From: Oryzias latipes
Taxonomy: Eukaryota > Chordata > Actinopteri > Beloniformes > Adrianichthyidae
Direction: 5' to 3'
DNA length: 64,000 nucleotides
Assembly (NCBI RefSeq): GCF_002234675.1
Contig: NC_019876.2
Coordinates: forward strand, 10,289,245 to 10,353,244
Below are positions 10,742-21,089 of the stretch, in pieces (position 1 is the first letter of the stretch; each line of letters starts with the position of its first letter). The notes beneath the pieces were generated by a model. The model did not search any database, was not told the DNA's origin, and saw only the letters and a program-made list of their open reading frames with translations. Made by a program: the position numbers and the translations under genes.

Positions 10742-13279
10742 ACACAAACCTAAACTTAATCTAAACTAAAATAAACATTACCCAAAAATAATCATAAAGT
10801 GTTTTACAACAGAGGACAAAAAATTGAATAGATAACATCATAAAACAAAAATTACTGTACCAGCAATCACACGTTACATTTTACTTTTCTACATTTTCAT
10901 TATAACTTCCAAAAATCTTCTAAACTCCTCACTTAAGTCGTTTCAGCTGTTTGGTAAATCAACATTGAGTGTAAAAATGAATGCTGCAAGTGGTTTTCCT
11001 CTGTACCAAGTACATAGCATAGCAACCAGAGTTGTTATGTAACCAACTACTCCAAAAACACATGCTTGGCCACAAAGAAACAGCTAATGAGAGAGCAAAT
11101 TGTTAACAAACACAAACACACATTTTACCGTTTGAATTTATTTATTTGGTGATTTTAGAACAAAAAGCTAATGAATCACTCTGCACTTTCAAAAGAAAAT
11201 GGTTAGACTTTAAAGGGGCACTTTGAGACACAAATCAATATCAACTGAAACATTATTTTAATGCTTTTGGTGAAAGTCGCTAAATCTTTTATATGTATGT
11301 GGAAATTATAAAAACAATATGAGCAAAAGTCCAAACCAAACACAAACACAAAATTAGTGTCCTTTTTTTAACTTCCACTAAACCATCAGAACTCAGTCAA
11401 CTCAGATGTTTTTTTTTTATAACTCATTATTTAAACTGAAACTTGCAGAAAAGCTTTTTAATTTCGATTTTAAGAGATGCATTCACCCTCACTCTTTCGC
11501 CGCTTTGTTCAAAACTCGGCTTATTGCGTCTGAGGCTTTACAGATCCTGTTGTGAAAACATCCTACGTCCCATTCCGAGTTTTTATCTGATGAAATCCAA
11601 ACAAAATAGCAAAACGACCACAATCCCCCAGAACTAGTGTGTTTGATGCAAAACATCATGACAGGAGGATAAAGGAATAATGCACTTCCAAACCTGTCTT
11701 TATTCCTTCTTTACCTAATGAGTCCTAATTCTCTCACACCATTCATTTCTTCTAACAGTAAATACATATTTTTAAATTTTAACTGGAGCTCAATCCCCAC
11801 TTGATGCATGTTAAGACCTTAGCTATGTCTCACAAAAACCTTCTCAAACCTGCTATAACCCTAAATCTCTTAATACTTAGAGGTCATGATTTGTTCGACA
11901 TTGCAACCTAACAGCTAGAAAAACACAAGGGAAACTGCAGTTTTACGCTGAATGGATGCTGCTCTGTCAGGAAGATTGCTCTCACAGACGTGCACAGCAC
12001 AGCGATACTGTTCCCTGTTAAAAGAAGATCCAAATGCTGACTTGCAGGCATGTGACGCAACCGGAAAAGAATAAATCAACTTTTATTTAAAAATAACACC
12101 AACAAGCTTTGGAGAAGCAGGGAAAGTCACTGCAGTTTGACTATCATCCAACATAATCCAAACAAAGAGCGACACGACCAGGCAGGCAACCAAAAACTTT
12201 GCAGTTCTCAAGGAAAATATGCCCTTAAAAAACGAAAAGGTCTATAAACCAGAATATAGAATATTTAGTTTAAAATAATGAAAAATCAAAGATTAGAAGT
12301 GTATGGTTTGACATTGACAAGCAGAAGTGTGCATACACATCCCTCATGTAAACCAGCAATGACAGAGGAACGGTGGGGTATAAGTGAGTGTTCATTCAAT
12401 CGAATGGTAAATTTTAAGCCATGCTGGTTCTGTTGAGTTCAAAATTAATGCTTGCTTTTAAACTAATGGTAAACTTCAGTCTCCTTGAGTTTTTTTGTCC
12501 ATTTTCAATCATTTTCTTTTAGTTTTGTTGTGGCTTCAGATCTCTTTTACTCCCAGGGACCAGCTGATATCTGAGATGTTGCCAATGAAAGCATGTGACC
12601 TCAATCCGAGAAAGTCTTTTACAGATTTTTAAAGGTTTTAAAAAAAAAAAAAAAAAGCTAATTTTTTTTTAGCATATAAAAATATAAACTAAACAGATAA
12701 TCTTGGGCACTATCCATGGATTTTTTTTTGACAAAAACGATGCTTGACTACAATTAACTGTGCCCAACTCAACAAGGTTAAAAAACAGCAATTAGAGGTC
12801 TTTATGTATTTTATTGCCTTTTTTTTTTTTTTGCTGTTGTTTTTTTAACTTTTGTTCTTAATTTGCTCAATTTTACAGTTTTTTTTTATCTCTCTTCATT
12901 GTAAAAAACGTTGGCACCCTGAGGGCGTTGTAACGTTCTGTATAAATAATGATTCAATCAAAGTAAAGCTTGAAACTTCGTTGAGTTAACCCAATAGACA
13001 ATCTAGCTTTCATTCAAATAATAACCCACATCTCTGGAAGTGCGTACATTTGAAAAGAAAAATAAGGTGTAACATGGGCTTTTTAACATTCAGTGGTGTA
13101 TTGACTCATTTTGAACCTGCCTCCAATAGGCTTTTAAGGAACTGGAACATACTTCCGGGTTTGCGTAAAGTTCAAAAAGGAAACGTGGGGACTTAATGTA
13201 TATTTACTAATGGAACACCCTGGTCTATATTTGTAGCACTACCCTCAGTTAAATAATTAATTTACAACCACAATATCTT

Positions 13280-13372
13280 TTCACACCTTCACCCGACAGT
13301 GGCTGGGATAGGCTCCAGCATCCCCATAAACCCTCAACAGGATTAAGTAAGTTTATAAAAATGGATCGATGG
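13280..13372 (-). repeat. V-SINE/LINE-tail-like fragment
   Basis: The phrase GCTGGGATAGGCTCCAGCA followed by CCCTCAACAGGATTAAG and ATGGATCGATGGA is the reverse complement of the widespread fish motif also present at 42217-42300. It is an old fragment and does not code. Confidence 0.5.
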
Positions 13373-14021
13373 ATTTTTTTCCCCCACACTTGAACTCTAA
13401 AAGTGTTTAAGTATTCTATGTGACGTTCCACATGTTAAAGTTAACCCTTGCTGGTGACTATATATTCTAGCCTGACTGTATTTGAGAACTGGACTGAGTG
13501 GCCCCTCCCCCTTGCGTTCCAAATCGGAAGCCAAAATCTCAAAGACTTCTATTGAGAAATAAACAGCTATTCCTTAGTCAATCTATCTGTTACTTATTTT
13601 AAATATGTTTTTACCAATTCTAATTTGTTTTCATATTTCTTCTGTAGTGCAAGTTATTGAAGTCATAAATTGACCAATCAGATGCCTCAAAAGTATGTGG
13701 TCTCACTTTGAACGTTAATTTTCCATGGGTGAGGTCACACTATACTTGGTCCAGTTCTTAAATTCAATGACTTCAGAGTATTTACCAAAAAGAAGCAGTG
13801 ACCTAATAACTTGAAAAAATAACCTCCAAAGTTGCACAAGCTTTTAGTCTTTTCTTCTGTGACACATGCTAACTAAATTATTCAACCAAAAGTATTTTTT
13901 TAAACAAAACATGCATACTAGTACTGTATTGTTTGCAAAACAAACAGACTTTTCCACATGTCCACTCCTGCAATTGCTTGATAGAATCTGGTGTGTAAAA
14001 CTAAAAGCACAGACAGATATT

Positions 14022-14603
14022 CTACTGCCTCCACCTCCAGGTGGAGCTGTTGCAAACAGACTTGTAAGCATACTTTTCCACAGGTTTGGTGTAATCAGAT
14101 GGAGATGTCATAGGCCTCGGGTTTGCCTCGTGCTTGTGAGGCTGCCACTGCCTCGGCAGGGATCTATAACCTGCCTGACTTGTTGGGGCGTGGACAGGCC
14201 TTCTTGTCGGGGACACAAATGATGGAAGCAGATTTGGACTCTTACTACAGCTTTGGCTCCAAGTCTGGTTGCCTGTTTTGTGAGGAGTTTGATAAGAAAC
14301 TCTGGCCTTCCACTCTGCCGGTGGCTCAGGCAGGATTTTGCGCTGGGCTGCCAAGTGGACTTTCGACGCAAGGGATTGTTGGAGGCCCTGAAAAGCCTCA
14401 TCAACCAGGCCCAAGGGATGCCGAGAGGCAGCCTCCCAGGGGGTAGGCAGCTTGAAGCCTTTCTCCAACCCGGATGTCTGCCACGATGGGGGAGCGATGA
14501 AATCCCAGGTTGGAAGCTTAGGAAGGGAGGAAGCAGAAGCTGATTTTTGACCTGTAGATGGTACTCTGGCTAGCGGGGAAAGGGAGAAGCTCCTGCCAAT
14601 TGT
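14022..14603 (-). CDS. synpo2: Alternative C-terminal exon of synaptopodin-2 (long isoform)
   Basis: A minus-strand acceptor (ctctttacag, 14604 upward) opens a phase-0 frame of 193 codons and a stop at 14022-14024. It begins TIGRSFSLSPLARVPS and contains TPWEAASRHPLGLVDEAF, KILPEPPAEWKARVSY and SPTRRP, blocks that resemble the C-terminus of the synaptopodin family (synaptopodin has SPWEAA, GLVD-AF and ARRK-LP-PP-W). The only compatible phase-0 donor I see upstream is CAG|GTGTGG inside the last codons of the big exon (boundary 17392/17391). Using it would replace the 10-residue tail VWKPAAAEKE by these 193 residues, giving about 1,766 residues in total. Alternative C-termini are known for mammalian SYNPO2. 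The exon identity is strong; the exact donor is inferred. Confidence 0.8.
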   Translation of the reverse strand, partial: TIGRSFSLSPLARVPSTGQKSASASSLPKLPTWDFIAPPSWQTSGLEKGFKLPTPWEAASRHPLGLVDEAFQGLQQSLASKVHLAAQRKILPEPPAEWKARVSYQTPHKTGNQTWSQSCSKSPNLLPSFVSPTRRPVHAPTSQAGYRSLPRQWQPHKHEANPRPMTSPSDYTKPVEKYAYKSVCNSSTWRWRQ

Positions 14604-15473
14604 CTGTAAAGAGAAATCCAAACATGCAGTTATTCATTAAAATTTTAGAAAAGCTTTTTTTTTTTTAACATGTATGAATTCAAAATTGGTATTTAAAATA
14701 GTCAAAGCGATTGATACCATGACTCTTTAAAAACTCTATTTTTGTACCCCAGCAATATACTCTTACATAAGACTTAAAGTTGCAAATGAATGGCAAAAAA
14801 GATAAACAATTAATAGTTATTTTTGTTTAAAATTTACAAAATAAGGAGAAATATTTAGTTTTTTCCCAGAACAGTCATCTCTGTTAATGAATGGTAGGAA
14901 TGTATCTCGTTTCTCTGGTTGAGACAGGTGACAGAAACATAATAGTAACTTGTGAATTTTTTACACTCAAGTGTCCCGTTAGATGATTAGACAGCACAGG
15001 GTCATGCCAGGTGAAAAATTCATGGTTTCTCATATTACAGGACAGTAGACATGCAGAAAAAGGCCACTGCTGCCATCACCTGGTGAGTGTGCAAAGCAGT
15101 GGAAGAATGACGAGAAAATAAAACGCACAGATGGAAAAAAGGAGGTCTTTGAAAGGAAAATGGAGAATGCGACAGGGAGGAATCCATTTTCCATCTTTGA
15201 AATATTTGTCTTTTAGTGTGCATGGCTCTCGTGCTTTCATAAAAACAATGTTTAAACACATTTTTAATGTGAGATTTTGGGGCAATAGGGCGTGTAAAAC
15301 TATTCAAATTGACATTACATTGTTGAGAAGCTTGAAATCATAACCTACTCAAATTAGCAGCTTGTCACTCGTATCCCCTTACTTTCTCCCCGTTTCTCAT
15401 TACTTCTATTTCAACCCCCCCCACACACTTTTTTCCCATACTATTCCCTTCTCTTTTCCCTGTGTAAAAAAAA

Positions 15474-15548
<75 letters not shown>

Positions 15549-17358
15549 CATAAAATTAAAAACAAAAAACAAAAAAAAGCCAAAAGGGGTTTATAAAAAT
15601 ATACACCTTGGCTATCAGAGGATGCATAACCTCCTATTTTAATAGTACAATCTGACCAACACAAGAGGCCTTCAGCTCTTATCTGTTTGCTCAGTTGTCG
15701 GACAGGACAAGTAAGATAAAATAAAATAACATAAAATAAAAATACATTGACAGCCCTAACCGTGTGTTAAACTGTGGCTAAAATAAAATTGTATTTTTTT
15801 ATTTTAAACGCCTTATTTCATTTGTTCTTGACTTCTATCAATTGAAATCTAAAAAGACTGCCAATTTTGTTTAACCTCAGTGCTGAAAATGAGCCAGTGA
15901 ATGAATACGATTCTTTTCTGCCATAATCATCTAATATTAAAAACCTGTTTTAAAATGAGTGACACCATAGACATCTATATTTCATAACTCACTTGACCTC
16001 CAGAATCATCTAGTGAGATCACAGTAAGTCCCATTGCTAATAATATCCTTCATAAATGTGTCATCAGGCAGTCATCGGGTCGGAATGTGCTTCTCTAGCA
16101 CCTACCTCAGCTCTTTAAAAAATGGGGGGAGGGGGGGTCCCATTTGTTTTTCCAACTGTTTTTTTTATTTTTTATATAGTGTGAGGAAAGGGACAAAAGA
16201 AATACTCAAAAGAGAAACGAAAAGGAGGCAAAACAAGGAAAACAGACAGTTTAATGGCACTGAGTCACACAGAAAGTGCACAATGAAGAAGAACACACAA
16301 AAAGGAAAAAAAAATAGAATATGAGGAACAAAAGATCTGCGAAAAGAGTCATTTGTAACTATTAAGACACAATACCGGATCTGCTCAAATATATATATAT
16401 ATAAAACAATGGAGAAAGATGCATTAACTCCAAATGGAAAAGTTACTGTTACGAAAGGATAAAGTGAAGATCTTAGAGGTTGTGGTTTTTGGCTCGAGTT
16501 GAAATCCGAGCCTCTCTGTGGACCTCTAAATTAGACCTCTCCTGAGGCAGTTTAAATATAGTATTTAACATGATGCAACACCTGCTTAAAGCTTAAAATG
16601 AGAAGTGCCCACTTAAGTATTAAAAGATGAGAAGAGAGCAGTGAGGAAAAAGAAAGGAAACCTTTGTGCGTCATCACAACCCAGAATCTCTATCTCTGTT
16701 AAATATATTTGACCTTCCTGAAGTTTGATCGTATCATTAAAACTTTCAAACCACACCCTTCTTTTATAACCTCCTCCTTATCTAAGTTAAACTTGTTTTT
16801 TGTTTTAGCTTCGCTTCTGCAAAATGCTAAACATTGACTGTTATCTCTCTAGGGAAAGTACTATCTTTGGATAAAATAAGGAGGACTTTTTATCTTTAGT
16901 TTTTATAAATAACCTTCCAGCTTTCACATTTTCTTCTGATTTCATTATCACTCGCAATTATGTTTGCGTCATGCCCAGTAAAAAACTCCCCTACATTCTC
17001 ACACCATCATTATTTTAGACCAATTCAAAAGAAATAATTTTTAAAAGGTTTCACAAAAAATAGATTTTTAGGCCCTTAACAATAAAATAATATAGGTAGA
17101 ATTAGGACTACTATACACCTTAGAATTTTCCATTTTGTTATTCTTATGTATCAGTCATTACTTACTTGTGATTTAAAAACTGTAAAACATCTCTATTAAC
17201 AACAAGCTCTATTAAATAATATGAGCTATGAGATGAACAGAGGTTTTGCAGGAGCAAGTTTTCTTTGCAAGTTCCAAATCCTTTACTTTGCAGTTTTCTG
17301 TAAGATCACACATTTTTTGATCCAAATAGTCTATAAGACTGCCAAGATCCTATGAGAA
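14604..17358 (-). other. synpo2: synpo2 short-isoform 3' UTR and long-isoform last intron
   Basis: For the short transcript this is 3' UTR, followed by intron sequence of the long one. It is AT-rich, with a long TA microsatellite (15477-15546). Weak AATAAA-type signals occur on the minus strand (for example near 15800), but I could not choose a polyadenylation site. No other coding exon is visible. Confidence 0.55.
15477..15546 (+). repeat. (TA)n microsatellite
   Basis: About 70 bp of pure TA. It generates Tyr-Ile open frames on both strands that are not genes. Confidence 0.95.
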
Positions 17359-20300
17359 TCATTCTTTTTCAGCCGCTGCAGGTTTCCACACCTGAGCTGA
17401 GCTTTTGTTAGCTGTAAACTTTGGCCTGGGAGCAGCTGCATTGCTACCCCCTGATACAGAATCCGCTCTACCAACCACAGGGAAACTCGGGGCAATGTAG
17501 CAACTGGTGGATTGTTGCTCATAGGGTACAGGCGGAGGTGCCATATAAGGAGGGCTGTTTGCTGGCTGGTAAGCAGCCTGTAGAGGCTGTGAATAGGGAG
17601 AGTTTGAAGGCTGAGGGGACTGGGGATGATAAGAAGGTTGAGCAGGTTGCTGGTATTGTTGGTTATATTGTTGTGGGTATTGACCACCTGAAGGCTGCTG
17701 ATAAGGATAAACATTAGCTTGAGCTTGCTGATAAAGGCTATCATGCATTGGAGGCTGCATGGGCATCCCAAAGGCTTGTTGGGGATACGGGGAGCTGTAT
17801 GGTCCAGTTTGCTGGACTGGGGCAGTTTGCCCATACGTAATTGGTTGGTTTTCATTAGGTGGATTGGGAGGGCTGGGTTTTGAAATGGGGGGCTTGACAG
17901 CCTCTGCTCCTGGGCCAAAGATAAAAAGTGAAGAATCCAACTGATATGGTTGATGCTTCATGACATCAATAACATTTAGAGGCTTAGGGGCAGGTGTCTG
18001 TTTCTCTTGGTCTTTTTTCTTTGCTTTGGTTGAAGGACTGGCTGCAGCGGGTTGTTTGGATGCAGCAGGAGGATACAATGGAGATTGAATAGGATTATAT
18101 GCTCGTGGAGGGGGAGCACGTACATTGGAAGTATATTTCCATTCATTCGGTAAAGAAGCAGCTGGTGATGTTGATCGGCTTGCCTTGTTTGCTTCCACAG
18201 TTTCAGAGTCCACAACAAACTTCTCCATACGAGACTGCCTCTTGGCGAACATATCAGCTCCTTTCCCTTTAACCACTGGCATCTCAAAAGCTGAACCTGG
18301 AGAAGATTTAGGATTTAGGACTGTGGCCATGGGGTTGATAGGTAATGGTCTTTGCCCAATAGTAAATGATTGCATTCGTCTGGGTGGAGGAGGCGTGGCC
18401 AGGTTTTGTGATGTATTTTGTAGTGGCTGCCAAGGTTTAGGAGAGGGGCGGTTGTTGATTTTAGACACGGAAACATTCGTCGATGTTTGCTGTGACTGTG
18501 AAGTCCAGGAGTCCACATGTGTCTGAAGCTGTGTTTGAGCAGGTGCCCATGTATCCCCTTGTGGCTGGGGTGGAGTACTGGAAATTTGCTGCTGCCAGCC
18601 TGGATATGGTGTTGACTGGGTTGGGGGTGTTTGGACCCAAGGTGGCTGATGTTGAGGCTGATTTTGTTCTTGGTTCCATGAATTCATGTGGTGTTGATTA
18701 TTTTCAAGAGGGTGCTGAGCCCATTGAGACTGTGATTGGGCCTGAGCAGGTACAGGTGCCCACGGATTCAGATTAGCTTTAGGTTGTGGCTGTGGCTGGG
18801 GATGTGGTTGAGGTTGAGATGGTGGCTGGGCTGCTTGGATCCATGGTGGCTGAACTTGAACCTGGATCTGTGATTGGCCCCAAGCATCAACAGAGAGCTG
18901 ATGTTGAGGCTGTCCTGAGACCCATGTTTGCTGAGGCTGATGTGATGCTTGGGGTTGTGCCCACGATTGTTGCAAAGCCTGATGCTGTGGTTGTTGAACC
19001 CATGGTGGCTGTGGCTGGGGTTCTTGCTGAACTTGTTGAACCCACGGTGGTTGCACTTTTTGCTGAGGTTGCTGCACCCATGGGGCTTGTTGTTGGGAGT
19101 CCATTTGTGAAAGGTGTGTCCACTGGTTCTGGGCTTGTTGCTGTGGATGTTCTTGGGTTTGTAACCATGCTGGCTGAATTTGTTGGGACTGTTGCTGTTC
19201 ATTGGTCTGTGCCCAAGATGACTGAACCTGGTGCTGTTGTTGAGACTGTGGTTCTTCTTGTGGCTTAATCCAGGGTGGCTGAGGCTGGCTTTGAATTTGT
19301 CCTTGAGGATGGCTCCAGTTTGGCTGGCTTTGGGGGGTCCAAGTACTTGTGGGAGTCTGAGGCTGTGCTTGGCTCTGAGCAGGCTGATGTGTTACCCATG
19401 AAGGTTGCGTGGGAGTCTGACCTGAGGGTGGTTCCTTCACTTGAGGTGGGTGCCAACCAGCAGGTGACTGTTGCTGGGTTTGCGCTTGTTTTGCAATCCA
19501 AGTTGTCTTCTGGGAGGACTCGGCCTGCAAAGAAGGCTTCATCTCCATATTTTCCTCTGGAAGTGTCACTTGCAAAGGCTGCTGCTGGGATTCTGTCTCT
19601 GTGGGAGGCCATGCATGCTGCTTTTCTGTTACAGCATTGGCAGGAGTTTCATGTGGAGCGAGAGGGGGGGGGTGTTCTACGGCAGGTGCAATGGTTGGCT
19701 CTAGTTCTGGAGTAGGGGCAGTGTTTTCAGTGGGGGCAACAGCAGGTGTGGATATACTATTTTCAGCACACTGAGGCATGTTCTGGTTGGCTGCTTCTAT
19801 CTGTGGAGACCAAGCCGGAGAGTTGGGGTTGATCACAGGCTTTGGAGCAACTGGTGGAGGAATCTTTGGTTTAACTCTTTGAGACTGGAGGAAATTGCAA
19901 GCCTCAGCCCCAAGGCTGAGATAGTCTTCCTCCGGTCCTGACTCAAAGCCCAACTTTTTATCACTCCTGTTGAGGAGGTTCAGCAGCTCAGGGTTAGGGG
20001 ACATTTTTGGAGCTTCTTTAAATGTGAACATAGGTTTACCCGTATTTCTTCGTCTTGCATCCTGCAGAAAGCTGGTCTTGATAGCAGGGGTAGATATACG
20101 CTCATCACGGGAGGCTATTTGCTCTCCTTGAGCCGCAAAATCCTGAATGGTCCCACTTGCCCCGTGAGAATAGGGTGTCGCCACCATGTTTTCTGCTGCA
20201 AAAGGCTTGGCAGAAAGATTGTTAAAGGAACTTTGAATTTCATTGGCTTGTTGTTGATTTGTGCCGTTGATGATTGCAGGATACTGCTGCATTTGCTTCT

Positions 20301-21089
20301 GCTCTTGAAGATATTGTTGCTGCTGCTGCTGCTGCTGTTGCTGCTGATAGATTTGCTGTTGTTGATATTGACTTTGCTCGTACTGCTGCTGCTGAAATTG
20401 TTGGTATTGATGCTGCTGTTGGTAGTTCTGTTGTTGCTCATAGTACTGTTGCTCTTGATACTGCTGATATTGCTGTTGGCTTTGCTGGTGAATATTTACA
20501 TCCATGTAAGTGCGGCCCTCTGTTGCAGACTGCATAAATGAGAGCTCCGCAGCCCTCTTGTTCGTCTCCTGCACTGCTTCCACAGGCATTCCTTGGCGCC
20601 TGAGCTCCTCGTGTTCAGCAGAAATCTCATCCATCCTCAGACGGCGCTGAGCAAACATTAGGGCACCCTTGCCTTTGGTTTCAGGCAAACATTCCATCTC
20701 TGCTTGGTTTTGCAAGTTTTGTTCAATGTCCATGAGAGCTTTGTCCAAATTAAAATTCAGCACGCACTTGCTACTTGTAGCATCTCTGATAAAAGTTTTG
20801 TCTGTTGCAGAATTAATAGTAGCTAAAAAAGTGATTTCAGCAGCAGGGATTTCTTGCTTGATGTCTCCGTTTTCCTCGTCCTCTTCGTCGCTGTACTCCT
20901 GTTCGTCTTCCCCTGTGCCGTAGCTCACGAGAGTGTATTTCTTGGCCCTCTGGCGGTGCTTTTTAAACATCAACACCCCTTTGTTATTAGGATTTGATGG
21001 AGCAGCAGTGAGAAGGAGAGCTATACGTTTACATTTGGACTTTGCCTCCTTCAACTGTTTCTCAGAAATGCTGTCCTTGCGCCTGAGTC
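17359..21089 (-). CDS. synpo2: synpo2 giant exon: Gln-rich, Trp-repeat and actin-binding regions
   Basis: Single exon of 3,731 nt between acceptor tctttacag (21090 upward) and stop TGA at 17359-17361. In order (residues approximate): conserved basic KCKRIALLLT block 345-365, acidic DEQEYSDEEDEENGD 395-410, MFAQRR block 480, mixed CAG/CAA polyglutamine 530-605, SRDERISTPAIKTSFLQDARRR 675, Pro-rich EACNFLQ region 745-790, tryptophan-repeat array 868-1227, MFAKRQSRMEKFVVDS 1270, DVMKHQPYQL 1385, Tyr/Gln/Pro-rich tail and VWKPAAAEKE end. No PPxY motif is found in it, although human SYNPO2 has one (PPPY) used for BAG3 binding as I recall; the aligned site here reads VATPYSHG. The opposite-strand frames across this exon are composition shadows. 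Confidence 0.95.

Larger units (their letters stand above)
9169..14021. other. Interval between myoz2 promoter and the long-isoform stop of synpo2
   Basis: About 4.9 kb. It should contain the 3' UTR of the long synpo2 transcript (reading leftwards from 14021) and then intergenic DNA; I could not fix the polyadenylation site. It holds an AT microsatellite (10119-10201), a LINE/SINE-type 3' tail (10391-10500), a family B MITE (10552-10741) and a V-SINE-like fragment (13280-13372). I see no protein-coding exon. Confidence 0.6.

Noticed and set aside
14123..14543. Plus-strand frames opposite the alternative synpo2 terminal exon
   Set aside because: Shadows of the coding exon at 14022-14603 on the minus strand.
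15362..15664. Tyr-Ile repeat frames on both strands
   Set aside because: Translation of a TA microsatellite.
18125..19715. Several long plus-strand frames (Val/Ala/Gly-rich) and alternative minus frames
   Set aside because: Composition shadows of the synpo2 giant exon; none has conserved content.
20119..20541. Leu-rich plus-strand open frame of 140 codons
   Set aside because: It is the antisense of the Gln-rich CAG/CAA tract of synpo2 (CTG/TTG on the other strand); no splice context and low complexity.
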